From Massilia pinisoli (GTDB lineage: Bacteria > Pseudomonadota > Gammaproteobacteria > Burkholderiales > Burkholderiaceae_D): a DNA stretch of 64,000 nt. Shown here in pieces: positions 8,508 through 17,522 of the stretch. The position numbers and the translations under genes are program-made. The DNA is taken from NCBI RefSeq assembly GCF_024753285.1, contig NZ_JANUGW010000002.1, positions 248,001 through 312,000 on the forward strand. The letters are read 5' to 3'. The first letter of the stretch is position 1. Each line of letters begins with the position of its first letter. A model generated the notes under the pieces. It saw only the letters and a program-made list of their open reading frames with translations, ran no database searches and was not told the DNA's origin.

Positions 8508-9419
8508 TCAGTGGTGAGGCTCTGGCTGCAGCGTGACGTGGTCGATGCCGTGCTTGTCGAGCAGCATCGCCTTCACGGCGCGCAGCACGTCGGGCCAGGT
8601 GTTCAAGTCGTCGATTTCCAGGTGGCCGATCAGCGCGGGCTCGCCGGGCGACATGTCCCACACGTGCAGGTCGTGCACGGAGCGCACGCCGGCGATGGCC
8701 GCGAGGTCGGCGCCGATCTGCAGGTAATCGATATGGTGCGGCACGCCTTCCATCAGGAAATGATAAGACTCGCGCAGCACGCTCACCGTCGACTTCAGGA
8801 TCAGCGCCGAGACGAACAGCGACAGGATCGGGTCGATGCGCACCCATCCGGTGAAGTGGATGATGGCGCCCGCGGCGATGGCGGCGATGGAGCCCAGTAA
8901 ATCGCCCAGCACGTTGACGAGCGCGGCGCGGGTGTTGATGCTCTGCTCGTCGCGCGACAGCACCCACGCGACGGTGATGTTGATGCACGCACCGATCGCG
9001 GCGACGATCAGCACCGTCTTGCCGCCCACGTGTTCCGGGTGCGCGAGGCGCTGGGCGGCCTCGAACACGATCCAGCCGACGAGCACGACCATGGCCAGGC
9101 TGTTGACGAACGCGGCGAGCGCCTCCGCGCGCACGAAGCCGAACGAGTGGCGCGCGGACGGCGGACGGCGCGCGATCAACTGCGCCATCAGCGCGAGGCC
9201 GAGGGCGGCGGCGTCCGTCACCATATGACCCGCATCGGAGATCAGCGCGAGCGAATTCGACATGAATCCGCTGACGGCCTCGACGACGGCGTACAGCAAG
9301 GTGAGGCCGAGGGCGATCGCGAGCGCTTTCTGGCTGCGGCCTTCGATCGTGTGGGCGTGGCGGGCGTCGCCGTCGAGGTGGGCGTGCAGGTGGGCGGAGG
9401 AGCCGGCTTGGTCGGACAT
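8508..9419 (-). CDS. Cation diffusion facilitator (CDF) metal exporter
   Basis: A 303-residue CDF-family protein with six predicted membrane segments that exports divalent metal from the cytoplasm in exchange for protons. The N-terminus is His-rich (HLHAH, RHAH, residues 10-23). TM2 carries HxxxD (His65, Asp69) as in ZitB/CzcD-type zinc exporters. In TM5 the usual His of HxxxD is Asn169 (NVLGD, Asp173), which could change metal preference. The C-terminal cytoplasmic ferredoxin-like domain ends in HHIDYL and LHVWD-type motifs. Start taken at ATG 9419 (MSDQAG); the frame remains open 60 bases further but that tail does not look like the family. Confidence 0.88.
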   Translation of the reverse strand: MSDQAGSSAHLHAHLDGDARHAHTIEGRSQKALAIALGLTLLYAVVEAVSGFMSNSLALISDAGHMVTDAAALGLALMAQLIARRPPSARHSFGFVRAEALAAFVNSLAMVVLVGWIVFEAAQRLAHPEHVGGKTVLIVAAIGACINITVAWVLSRDEQSINTRAALVNVLGDLLGSIAAIAAGAIIHFTGWVRIDPILSLFVSALILKSTVSVLRESYHFLMEGVPHHIDYLQIGADLAAIAGVRSVHDLHVWDMSPGEPALIGHLEIDDLNTWPDVLRAVKAMLLDKHGIDHVTLQPEPHH

Positions 9420-9461
9420 GAAAGATTGGGAAGAGAGAAACGAGCGAGAGTATACCCGTCC

Positions 9462-9490
9462 TTGCGTAACACTAGCCATCCCCTTATAAT
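9462..9490 (+). promoter_or_regulatory. Sigma-70 promoter for tRNA-Val
   Basis: The -35 box TTGCGT (9462-9467), a 17-base spacer and a perfect TATAAT -10 box (9485-9490) lie 10 bases before the mature tRNA 5' end. This is the strongest promoter-like sequence in the region. I see no equally good promoter between the tRNA and thrS, so it may also supply the leader and thrS operon. Confidence 0.8.
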
Positions 9491-9500
9491 GGCGGCATAC

Positions 9501-9577
9501 GGGCGGTTAGTTCAGCTGGTTAGAATACTTGGTCGACATCCAAGGGGTCGCAGATTCGAATTCTGCACCGCCCACCA
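9501..9577 (+). tRNA. tRNA-Val (anticodon GAC), with C33
   Basis: A 77-nt cloverleaf including encoded CCA. Acceptor GGGCGGT/ACCGCCC is 7 bp, D stem GTTC/GAAT, anticodon stem CTTGG/CCAAG is perfect, variable loop GGGTC, T stem GCAGA/TCTGC with TTCGAAT loop, and discriminator A73. The anticodon loop is TCGACAT, giving anticodon GAC (9535-9537) for valine codons GUC/GUU; A73 fits valine identity. Position 33, nearly always U, is C here (9534). The D-arm resembles tRNA-Asp, but the anticodon and discriminator are valine-like. It stands directly upstream of the thrS operon, as in other Burkholderiales. Confidence 0.92.
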
Positions 9578-9594
9578 GAACACCAAAGACAAGT

Positions 9595-9635
9595 GCGGGG
9601 AACTTCGGTTTTCCGCTCTTGTCGTCAGTAAGAGC
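9595..9635 (+). other. Hairpins in the tRNA-thrS spacer
   Basis: A 9-bp stem with two G-U pairs and a UUCG tetraloop (9595-9616) lies 18 bases after the tRNA. It overlaps by 2 bases a second stem GCTCTT/AAGAGC (9615-9635), so they compete at their edges. Neither is followed by a U-tract. They may protect or direct 3' processing of the tRNA, or separate it from the leader region. Confidence 0.5.
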
Positions 9636-9654
9636 GAGAAAGGCATAAACGGTT

Positions 9655-9696
9655 ATGACACCGCGAACTACAACGACGTTGTGGGGGAATCGCTAG
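9655..9696 (+). CDS. Threonine-rich leader peptide for thrS (candidate)
   Basis: A 13-residue reading frame, [13 protein letters not shown], with five Thr of which four are consecutive (ACT ACA ACG ACG at 9667-9678), ending in TAG at 9694-9696. A purine-rich GAGAAAGG element (9636-9643) precedes the ATG by 11 bases, rather long for a Shine-Dalgarno spacing. The frame lies between tRNA-Val and thrS, followed by a U-tract terminator. Its composition is what a leader peptide sensing charged tRNA-Thr would need. Translation is not proven; the call rests on the clustering of Thr codons and the context. Confidence 0.65.
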   Translation: MTPRTTTTLWGNR

Positions 9697-9746
9697 ACGC
9701 GGTAGGGTGTCATATTGTCTTTCGCAGCAACTCGACGACACTGAAG

Positions 9747-9773
9747 AAAACGCGCCTGGTGCGCGTTTTTTTT
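9747..9773 (+). terminator. Intrinsic terminator upstream of thrS
   Basis: The stem AAAACGCGC/GCGCGTTTT (7 strong pairs plus A-U pairs) with loop CTGGT is followed by an unbroken run of eight T. It is a canonical intrinsic terminator 68 bases before the thrS start, located after the tRNA and the Thr-rich leader frame. It could end the tRNA transcript or serve as the attenuator terminator. Confidence 0.85.
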
Positions 9774-9841
9774 CGTCCAAAATTTTCTTGTTTCTCATTT
9801 CTAACCTCAACGGGCGCAACGGCGCCGAGATGGAGCTCACA

Positions 9842-11752
9842 ATGTTGAATGTTCGCCTCCCGGACGGCTCGAGCCGTCAATTCGAAGGTCCGGTGACGGT
9901 CGCCCAGGTGGCGTCCAGCATCGCCCCGAGCCTCGCCAAGGCCGCGCTGGCCGGCAAGGTCGACGGCAAGGTCGTCGACACGTCGTTCCTGATCGAGAAG
10001 GACGCCGACCTGGCCATCGTGACGGACAAGGATCCGGAAGGCCTGGACGTCATCCGCCACTCGACCGCCCACCTGCTGGCGTATGCCGTCAAGGAATTGT
10101 TCCCGGAAGCGCAAGTGACGATCGGCCCCGTGATCGACAACGGTTTCTACTACGACTTCTCGTACAAGCGCCCGTTCACCCCGGACGACCTGCAAGCCAT
10201 CGAGAAGAAGATGGCCGAGCTCGCCAAGAAGGACGAGCCGGTCACCCGCAAGGTGCTGCCGCGCGACGAGGCCGTCGCGTACTTCAAGTCGATCGGCGAA
10301 GACTACAAGGCCGAGATCATCGCGTCGATCCCGGCGAACGAGGACGTGTCGCTGTACACGGAAGGCAAGTTCACCGACCTGTGCCGCGGCCCGCACGTGC
10401 CGTCGACGGGCAAGCTGAAAGTCTTCAAGCTGATGAAGCTGGCGGGCGCATACTGGCGCGGCGACTCGAAGAACGAGATGCTGCAGCGCGTCTACGGCAC
10501 CGCCTGGGCGAAGAAGGAAGACCAGGAGCAATACCTGCACATGCTGGAAGAGGCCGAGAAGCGCGATCACCGCAAGCTGGGCAAGCAACTGGACTTCTTC
10601 CATTTCCAGGACGAGGCGCCGGGCCTGATCTTCTGGCATCCGAAAGGCTGGACCATCTGGCAGCAGATCGAGCAATACATGCGCAAGACCTACCAGATCA
10701 CCGGTTACAACGAGGTGAAGGCGCCGCAGATCATCGACGTCAGCCTGTGGCAAAAGACCGGCCACTGGGACAATTATCGTGAAAACATGTTCACGACCGA
10801 GTCGGAAAACCGCACCTATGCGCTGAAGCCGATGAATTGCCCGGGCCACGTGCAGATCTATAACGCGGGCCTGCGCTCGTACCGCGACCTGCCGCTGCGC
10901 TACGGCGAATTCGGCCAGTGCCACCGCAACGAATCGTCGGGCGCGCTGCACGGCCTGATGCGCGTGCGCGGCTTCACCCAGGACGACGGCCACGTCTTTT
11001 GTACTGAAGATCAAATTGCGCCGGAAGTCGTGGCCTTCCACGCCCAGGCGATGAAGGTGTACGAGGACTTCGGTTTCGAAAACATCGACGTCAAGATCGC
11101 GCTGCGTCCGGACAACCGCATCGGCTCCGACGAAGTGTGGGACCAGGCGGAAGAAGCGCTGCGTTCCGCGTTGCGCGGCTGCGGTGTGACCTGGACGGAG
11201 CTGCCGGGCGAGGGCGCGTTCTACGGTCCGAAGATCGAATACCACCTGAAGGACAGCCTCGGCCGTCCGTGGCAGGTCGGCACGATGCAGGTCGACTTCT
11301 CGATGCCGGGCCGCCTGGGCGCGGAATATGTCGCGGAAGACAACAGCCGCAAGGTGCCCGTGATGCTGCACCGCGCGATCGTGGGCTCGATGGAGCGCTT
11401 CATCGGCATCCTGATCGAGAACTATGCGGGCGCGCTGCCGCTGTGGCTGGCGCCGGTGCAGGTTGCCATCTTGAACATCTCGGAAGCGCAGGCCGACTAC
11501 GTCAAACAAGTCGAAGCAAAGCTGAAGGCGGCCGGGCTCCGTGTACACGCTGATTTGCGGAACGAGAAGATTACCTATAAAATTCGGGAGCATTCCGTCC
11601 AAAAACTGCCGTACATCCTAGTTGTCGGCGATAAAGAGCGGGATGCCAACACTGTGGCCGTTCGCGCCCGTGGCAATGTCGACCTTGGTGTCATGTCGGT
11701 CGATGCGCTGCTGGAACGCCTCCAAGGCGAGGTAGCATCCAAGGCAAAGTAA
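9842..11752 (+). CDS. thrS: Threonyl-tRNA synthetase
   Basis: Class II synthetase of 636 residues that charges tRNA-Thr. The N-terminal TGS domain occupies about 1-60, followed by the editing domain with the HSTAHLL motif near residue 74, the catalytic core including KPMNCPGHV (zinc Cys) and [19 protein letters not shown] (motif 2), and the C-terminal anticodon-binding domain. I chose ATG 9842 because GGAG lies 6 bases upstream and family similarity starts at [12 protein letters not shown] 9830 in frame is a weaker alternative. It heads the translation operon. A Thr-rich leader frame and terminator upstream suggest attenuation control. Confidence 0.95.
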   Translation: MLNVRLPDGSSRQFEGPVTVAQVASSIAPSLAKAALAGKVDGKVVDTSFLIEKDADLAIVTDKDPEGLDVIRHSTAHLLAYAVKELFPEAQVTIGPVIDNGFYYDFSYKRPFTPDDLQAIEKKMAELAKKDEPVTRKVLPRDEAVAYFKSIGEDYKAEIIASIPANEDVSLYTEGKFTDLCRGPHVPSTGKLKVFKLMKLAGAYWRGDSKNEMLQRVYGTAWAKKEDQEQYLHMLEEAEKRDHRKLGKQLDFFHFQDEAPGLIFWHPKGWTIWQQIEQYMRKTYQITGYNEVKAPQIIDVSLWQKTGHWDNYRENMFTTESENRTYALKPMNCPGHVQIYNAGLRSYRDLPLRYGEFGQCHRNESSGALHGLMRVRGFTQDDGHVFCTEDQIAPEVVAFHAQAMKVYEDFGFENIDVKIALRPDNRIGSDEVWDQAEEALRSALRGCGVTWTELPGEGAFYGPKIEYHLKDSLGRPWQVGTMQVDFSMPGRLGAEYVAEDNSRKVPVMLHRAIVGSMERFIGILIENYAGALPLWLAPVQVAILNISEAQADYVKQVEAKLKAAGLRVHADLRNEKITYKIREHSVQKLPYILVVGDKERDANTVAVRARGNVDLGVMSVDALLERLQGEVASKAK

Positions 11753-11805
11753 TCCGCACTCCGCCTTGAGACGGCCAAACCCATCTTACATTCAAAGGAA
11801 ACAAC

Positions 11806-12330
11806 ATAGCTACTGACAAGTCGTCACATCGCATCAATGGCGAAATCAACTACCCCGAAATGCGTCTGAACGGGATAGACAACGAGCCGCTGGGCATTGT
11901 GAGCCTGGCCGAGGCGTTTCGTCTGGCCGAAGAAGCGAACGTGGATCTGGTGGAAATCGCGCCGAACGCGGTTCCCCCGGTCTGCCGCCTGATGGACTAT
12001 GGCAAGTTCAAGTACTCGGAGCAGAAGAAGGCCCACGAAGCGAAGCTGAAGCAGAAAATCATCCAGGTCAAGGAAATCAAATTCCGTCCGGGTACGGACG
12101 AGGGTGACTACAGCATCAAGCTGCGTAACCTGATCAAGTTCCTGGAAGAAGGCGACAAGACCAAGATCACGCTGCGCTTCCGCGGTCGCGAGATGGCTCA
12201 CCAGGATATCGGCCAGCGCATGCTGGAGCGCCTGCGCGGTGACCTCGAGCCGTATGGCCAGGTCGAGCAGTTCCCGAAACTGGAAGGCCGCCAGATGATC
12301 ATGGTGGTCGCGCCGAAGAAGAAGAAATAA
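11806..12330 (+). CDS. infC: Translation initiation factor IF-3, AUA start
   Basis: IF-3 of 174 residues, which checks start-codon selection on the 30S subunit. The N-domain begins with [10 protein letters not shown], the linker follows [13 protein letters not shown], and the C-domain includes [17 protein letters not shown]. The first in-frame ATG (11860) would delete the conserved first 18 residues. The reading frame extends upstream to an ATA at 11806, preceded by AAGGAA with 5 bases spacing, and no ATG/GTG/TTG is available there. A rare start codon is characteristic of infC (AUU in E. coli) and lets IF-3 repress its own synthesis. AUA is inferred here. Confidence 0.92.
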   Translation: MATDKSSHRINGEINYPEMRLNGIDNEPLGIVSLAEAFRLAEEANVDLVEIAPNAVPPVCRLMDYGKFKYSEQKKAHEAKLKQKIIQVKEIKFRPGTDEGDYSIKLRNLIKFLEEGDKTKITLRFRGREMAHQDIGQRMLERLRGDLEPYGQVEQFPKLEGRQMIMVVAPKKKK

Positions 12331-12382
12331 TTCTTCGACAGCTTCATTGGCGGGTTCGTATCTCGCAGTGACAGTCAAGCCG

Positions 12383-12427
12383 GGCCAGGCCCGGGCCCCG
12401 GGTTCGTCCCGCGGCCCGGGCCTGGCC
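12383..12427 (+). terminator. Strong hairpin downstream of infC
   Basis: Arms of 15 bases, GGCCAGGCCCGGGCC and its exact complement, enclose a further 4-bp CGGG/CCCG stem and a TTCGT loop, with one C-C mismatch between. No U-tract follows, so it is not a standard intrinsic terminator. It may act as a transcript-stabilising 3' end for thrS-infC or attenuate readthrough into rpmI. Confidence 0.55.
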
Positions 12428-12453
12428 TATTCCGCTTCTATGTTATCTGTGAT

Positions 12454-12484
12454 GCATGGTGGGCTCCCAGAGCCCACCAAACGG
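12454..12484. repeat. Palindromic intergenic repeat (family B)
   Basis: GCATGGTGGGCT and AGCCCACCAAACG flank a 5-base loop, with a 9-bp perfect stem TGGTGGGCT/AGCCCACCA. A second copy with the same ends (GCATGGTGGG...CCCACCAAACG) and a different centre lies at 23465-23509. Shared edges with variable centres suggest a dispersed REP-like family. Confidence 0.75.
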
Positions 12485-12493
12485 CCGAAACTG

Positions 12494-12502
12494 TGCTAGA
12501 AT
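12494..12502 (+). promoter_or_regulatory. Extended -10 promoter candidate for rpmI-rplT
   Basis: TGCTAGAAT gives an extended -10 element (TGn plus TAGAAT) about 155 bases before rpmI. No good -35 box is visible. It could support independent expression of the two ribosomal protein genes downstream of the strong hairpin. Confidence 0.4.
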
Positions 12503-12654
12503 CTGCGGTTCCCATGTTCGCAAGAACGGGAATGCAACACTGTAGTGGACCCGCATCCGCTGCAGAGACAAGTGAAAGTAGGCATCCAAGAGCAGCGTTG
12601 CTGCCACCTGCAATCCTGTCACATATGAGGCTGCCTGTAAGAGGGCAGAAGACT

Positions 12655-12852
12655 ATGCCGAAAATGAAAACCAAAAGCTCCGCGAAGAAGCGTTTTCGCG
12701 TGCGCCCGGGTGGTACCGTCAAATCGGGTATGGCGTTCAAGCGTCACATCCTGACCAAGAAGACCACCAAGAACAAGCGCCAGCTGCGTGGCACCCGTAA
12801 CATCAATGCGTCGGACGTCCAAAGCGTCTACCGCATGATGCCGTCTGCTTAA
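12655..12852 (+). CDS. rpmI: Ribosomal protein bL35
   Basis: A basic 65-residue protein, full family length, starting [14 protein letters not shown] and ending in a typical VYRMMPSA tail. It is a component of the 50S subunit. It sits 20 bases before rplT and is followed by the same gene order found across bacteria. The long leader in front (from 12331) is where translational autoregulation by bL20 acts in enterobacteria; similar control here is inference. Confidence 0.96.
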   Translation: MPKMKTKSSAKKRFRVRPGGTVKSGMAFKRHILTKKTTKNKRQLRGTRNINASDVQSVYRMMPSA

Positions 12853-12872
12853 TCTCACACTAAGGAGCTAAT

Positions 12873-13232
12873 ATGCCTCGAGTAAAACGTGGGGTTACTG
12901 CACGTGCCCGTCACAAGAAGGTTCTTGCGCTTGCCAAAGGCTATCGTGGCCGCCGCAGCAAAGTATTCCGTATTGCCAAGCAAGCAGTCATGCGCGCTGG
13001 CCAGTACGCATACCGCGACCGCCGCAACAAGAAGCGCGTTTTCCGCGCACTGTGGATCACCCGTATCAACGCAGCTTCGCGTTCGCACGGCATGACCTAC
13101 AGCGCATTCATGAACGGCCTGAAGAAAGCCGCGATTGAACTGGACCGTAAAGTCCTGGCCGACATGGCTGTCAACGACAAGCCGGCTTTTGCCGCTATCG
13201 TGAACACCGTCAAGGCAAAGCTGGCTGCTTAA
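12873..13232 (+). CDS. rplT: Ribosomal protein bL20
   Basis: A 119-residue, very basic protein starting [16 protein letters not shown], typical of bL20, which nucleates 50S assembly by binding 23S rRNA and often represses its own operon. The RBS AAGGAG (12862-12867) is strong with 5 bases spacing. It follows rpmI by 20 bases and precedes pheS by 132 bases. All family hallmarks ([21 protein letters not shown]) are present. Confidence 0.97.
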   Translation: MPRVKRGVTARARHKKVLALAKGYRGRRSKVFRIAKQAVMRAGQYAYRDRRNKKRVFRALWITRINAASRSHGMTYSAFMNGLKKAAIELDRKVLADMAVNDKPAFAAIVNTVKAKLAA

Positions 13233-14393
<1,161 letters not shown>

Positions 14394-14419
14394 ATGGCGT
14401 CATAAACCTACTGCGCGTT

Positions 14420-14481
14420 GCAGGTTCGATCTGCGATGCTCGCTGTACTCAAGTACAGCTGCGCTTCTCGATCAAACCTGC
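14420..14481. repeat. Large hairpin element between pheS and pheT
   Basis: The outer arms GCAGGTTCGAT (14420-14430) and ATCAAACCTGC (14471-14481) pair with one mismatch, and the centre is a perfect 8-bp hairpin GCTGTACT/AGTACAGC with a 2-base loop (14442-14459). It fills most of the pheS-pheT gap. The GATGCTCGCTGTACT-like core looks like a mobile intergenic repeat of the sort seen in betaproteobacteria, but I see only this copy in the window. No U-tract follows, so the operon can probably be read through. Confidence 0.6.
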
Positions 14482-14550
14482 GGCCGCTCGCTACGGTTTC
14501 TGAAGCCATTTGAAAAGCCAATAACCCAAAAGCAGCAAGAGGCAAACGAT

Positions 14551-16977
14551 ATGCAATTCTCTGAAAACTGGCTCCGTTCCATGGTCGATCCGAAGATGAA
14601 TTCGGACGAACTCGCGCACCTGCTCACGATGTCCGGCCTTGAAGTGGAAGAGGTCGAACCGGTCGCGCCGCCGTTCTCGAACGTCGTCGTGGCGGAAGTC
14701 AAGGAAGTGGCGAAGCACCCGAACGCGGACCGGCTGAACGTGTGCCAGGTCGACGTTGGCACCGGCACGTTGCTCAACATCGTCTGCGGTGCGCCGAACG
14801 TGCGCGCGGGCATGAAAGCGATCTGCGCGATGGCCGGCGCCGTGCTGCCGCCGGGACCGGACGGCAAGCCGTTCGAGATCAAGGTCGGCAAGCTGCGCGG
14901 CGTGGAATCGCAGGGCATGATGTGCTCGGCAAAAGAGCTGAAAATCTCGGAAGAAAGCAACGGCCTGATGGAGCTGCCGCAAGACGCGCCCGTCGGCCAG
15001 AATATCCGCGACTACCTCGGCCTCAACGACCTCAAATTCACGATCAAGCTGACGCCGAACAAGGCCGACTGCCTGTCCGTGCTGGGCGTCGCGCGCGAAG
15101 TGTCGGCGCTGACGGGCGTGCCGCTGGCGCTGCCGGCCTCCCGCCCGGTGCCCGTGAATACGGACGAAGTCCTGCCCGTGAAGATTTCCGCGCCGGACCT
15201 GTGCGGCCGTTTCGCCGGACGCGTCATCCGCGGCCTGAACGCGAAGGCGGCGACGCCGGAATGGATGAAGCGCCGCCTGGAGCGCAGTGGCCAGCGTTCC
15301 GTGTCGGCCCTCGTCGACATCTCGAACTACGTCATGCTGGAAGTCGGCCGTCCGTCGCACGTGTTTGACCTGGACAAGATCCACGGCGGCATGGACGTAC
15401 GTTGGGGTCGCAAGGGCGAGTCGCTGAAGCTCCTCAACGGCAACACGGTCGAGGTGGACGAGTGGGTCGGCGTCATCGCCGACGACAAGGAACTCGAATC
15501 GCTGGCCGGCATCATGGGCGGCGACGCGACGGCCGTGTCGCTCGATACGACGAACATCTACCTGGAAGCCGCATTCTGGTGGCCGAACGCCATCCAGGGC
15601 CGCGCCCGCCGCTACAATTTCTCGACGGATGCTGCGCACCGCTTCGAGCGCGGCGTCGACTATGCGACGATCGCCGAGCACATCGAACGCCTGACGTCGC
15701 TGATCGTCGAGATCTGCGGCACGGCCGAGACGAAGGTCGGCCCCGTCGACGACCAGGCCCCGAACCTCCCGCAACGCAAGCCGGTGACCTTGCGCACCGC
15801 GCGCGCCGCCAAGGTGATCGGCGTGCCGGTCACGGACGACATGGTCGCGGACATCTTCACGCGCCTGCAACTGCCGTTCGAGCGCGAGGAGGGGCTGTTC
15901 CACGTGACGGCGCCGTCGTACCGCTTCGACATCGAGATCGAGGAAGACCTGATCGAGGAAGTGGCGCGCGTGTACGGCTTCGAGAACATCCCCGCGCTGC
16001 CGCCCGTGGCGCCGTCCGCGATGCTGATCGAGCCGGAGAACACGCGCTCGCTGTTCGCCATCCGCCACCAGTTGGCCGACCTGGGCTACCAGGAAGTGGT
16101 GAACATGAGTTTCGTGGAACAGCAGTGGGAAGCGGATTTCGCGAACAACACCGATCCGATCCGCCTGCAGAACCCGATCGCGAGCCAGCTGAGCGTGATG
16201 CGTTCCACATTGATCGGCAGCCTCGTCGGCAATGTGCGGTACAACCTGAACCGCAAGGCGGGCCGCGTGCGCGTGTTCGAAGTGGGCGGCGTGTTCTTGC
16301 GCAACCCGGATGCCCAGGACGGTCCGCTGGCCGTCGCCGGTTTCGACCAGCCCAAGCGCGTCGCCGCCATCGCCTACGGCCCGGCCGTCGATGAGCAGTG
16401 GGGTGTGCCGACCCGCGCTGTCGATTTCTTCGACGTCAAGGCCGACCTGGAAGCGCTGTTCGCATCCCGTGCGGTGCGTTTCAGCAAGCTCGAGCATCCG
16501 GCGCTGCATCCGGGGCGCGCGGCCTCGGTGGAGGTCGACGGCAAGATCGTCGGCGTCATCGGCGAGCTGCATCCGCGCTGGCTGCAGAAATATGACCTGC
16601 CGCAGGCCCCCGTGCTGTTCGAGGTCGATGCCGAGGCGCTGCGTGCGCGCGACGTGCCGCGCTATGCGGAAATTTCCAAGTTCCCAGGCGCCACGCGCGA
16701 CCTGGCGCTGGTCGTCAAACAGGACGTTCCGGCCCAGGCATTGCTCGACGCTTTCCAGGCGGAACTAGCGTCGAACCCGTCGGGGAAACTCGTGCAAGCC
16801 GTTGTTTTGTTTGATGAATATCGCGGGAAAGGTTTGGAACAAGATGAAAAAAGTCTTGCTTTCCGCTTTGGCTTGCAAGATACTCAATCGACGCTGCAAG
16901 ACGATGCGGTCGAGGCCATCATGGCCGCGCTGGCATCCGCGGCGCAACAAAAACACGGCGCAAAACTGCGTTCGTAA
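14551..16977 (+). CDS. pheT: Phenylalanyl-tRNA synthetase beta subunit
   Basis: An 808-residue protein of the usual bacterial length. Order: N-terminal tRNA-binding (EMAP-like) domain (about 40-150), B1/B3/B4 editing region (about 210-390), B5 DNA-binding-like domain (about 410-480), catalytic-like core (about 490-690) and C-terminal ferredoxin-fold anticodon-binding domain (about 715-807, starting [17 protein letters not shown]). With PheS it charges tRNA-Phe and edits Tyr-tRNA-Phe. ATG 14551 follows AAGAGGCAAACGAT, an acceptable RBS region. Codon use near the 3' end becomes slightly more AT-rich (16790-16860) without a break in the frame. Confidence 0.96.
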   Translation: MQFSENWLRSMVDPKMNSDELAHLLTMSGLEVEEVEPVAPPFSNVVVAEVKEVAKHPNADRLNVCQVDVGTGTLLNIVCGAPNVRAGMKAICAMAGAVLPPGPDGKPFEIKVGKLRGVESQGMMCSAKELKISEESNGLMELPQDAPVGQNIRDYLGLNDLKFTIKLTPNKADCLSVLGVAREVSALTGVPLALPASRPVPVNTDEVLPVKISAPDLCGRFAGRVIRGLNAKAATPEWMKRRLERSGQRSVSALVDISNYVMLEVGRPSHVFDLDKIHGGMDVRWGRKGESLKLLNGNTVEVDEWVGVIADDKELESLAGIMGGDATAVSLDTTNIYLEAAFWWPNAIQGRARRYNFSTDAAHRFERGVDYATIAEHIERLTSLIVEICGTAETKVGPVDDQAPNLPQRKPVTLRTARAAKVIGVPVTDDMVADIFTRLQLPFEREEGLFHVTAPSYRFDIEIEEDLIEEVARVYGFENIPALPPVAPSAMLIEPENTRSLFAIRHQLADLGYQEVVNMSFVEQQWEADFANNTDPIRLQNPIASQLSVMRSTLIGSLVGNVRYNLNRKAGRVRVFEVGGVFLRNPDAQDGPLAVAGFDQPKRVAAIAYGPAVDEQWGVPTRAVDFFDVKADLEALFASRAVRFSKLEHPALHPGRAASVEVDGKIVGVIGELHPRWLQKYDLPQAPVLFEVDAEALRARDVPRYAEISKFPGATRDLALVVKQDVPAQALLDAFQAELASNPSGKLVQAVVLFDEYRGKGLEQDEKSLAFRFGLQDTQSTLQDDAVEAIMAALASAAQQKHGAKLRS

Positions 16978-17063
16978 TAAGAAAGGCTACGTGCCTGAAG
17001 GGGCATCGGGATACCGTTTCGGTTACTCGAGCCCCCACCAATCTAGATCTGAAGGTGGCTTAA

Positions 17064-17498
17064 ATTAACAACAACGACGTTGATTCCGCCGTGCTCCAGG
17101 AAGCGCTGGCCGCTGACCTGCATCGTGCGATGCAGGTGGCCCGGGTACGGAAGGAAGCGGAACAGGAGTTGCCGACCCTGACCAAGGCGGAACTGGCGGA
17201 GCTGCTGTTCGAGCAGGTCGGCCTGAACAAACGCGAAGCCAAGGACATGGTCGAAACCTTCTTCGACGAGATCCGCAATGCGCTCGAGCGTGGCGAGGCA
17301 GTCAAGCTGTCCGGCTTCGGCAACTTCCAGTTGCGTGACAAGCCGCAGCGTCCCGGCCGCAATCCGAAAACCGGGGAAGAAATTCCCATCACGGCGCGCC
17401 GCGTCGTGACGTTCCACGCCAGCCAGAAACTGAAAGGCATGGTCGAGGAGGCCAACCCGGCCAGCCCGGGCAGTCCTTCGCTGGCGCGGGCAGCCTGA
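17064..17498 (+). CDS. ihfA: Integration host factor alpha subunit, AUU start and N-terminal extension
   Basis: IHF alpha, which with IhfB bends DNA for recombination and transcription. The core from [16 protein letters not shown] (about residue 39) to the end matches the family, including the [10 protein letters not shown] beta-arm. Upstream of the core the frame continues for about 37 residues with [20 protein letters not shown], as in other Burkholderiales IhfA. A strong SD GAAGGTGG (17051-17058) lies 5 bases before an ATT at 17064 that follows an in-frame stop. The nearest GTG (17091) is 32 bases from the SD and the first ATG (17130) has none. I therefore infer AUU as start. Confidence 0.88.
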   Translation: MNNNDVDSAVLQEALAADLHRAMQVARVRKEAEQELPTLTKAELAELLFEQVGLNKREAKDMVETFFDEIRNALERGEAVKLSGFGNFQLRDKPQRPGRNPKTGEEIPITARRVVTFHASQKLKGMVEEANPASPGSPSLARAA

Positions 17499-17522
17499 TA
17501 AAGCCGTAACGGCTCCTGAGCG

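Larger units (their letters stand above)
9655..9773 (+). promoter_or_regulatory. Putative ribosome-mediated transcription attenuator of thrS
   Basis: Three mutually exclusive pairings are visible. (1) Leader start 9655-9665 (ATGACACCGCG) pairs with 9698-9703 (CGCGGT) plus 9709-9713 (GTCAT) with a 5-base bulge. (2) The same downstream strand can instead pair its GTGTC (9707-9711) with GACAC (9737-9741) and its CGCG with the terminator arm. (3) Terminator 9747-9773. A ribosome stalled on the Thr codons would cover pairing 1 and free the downstream strand to form pairing 2 and disrupt the terminator. This would raise thrS expression when charged tRNA-Thr is short. Mechanism inferred from geometry. 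Confidence 0.6.
12331..12654 (+). other. infC-rpmI spacer with strong hairpins
   Basis: A 324-base gene-free stretch. It holds a very strong GC hairpin (12383-12427), a palindromic repeat of family B (12454-12484) and an extended -10 promoter-like element (12494-12502). In E. coli the corresponding spacer carries the L20-binding operator that represses rpmI-rplT. Whether this spacer does so cannot be told by eye. I see no convincing small gene in it. Confidence 0.6.

Noticed and set aside
9531..9540. tRNA-Asp at 9501-9577
   Set aside because: The arm sequence resembles tRNA-Asp, but the 7-base loop between perfect stems centres on GAC, not GTC, and the discriminator base is A, which fits valine.
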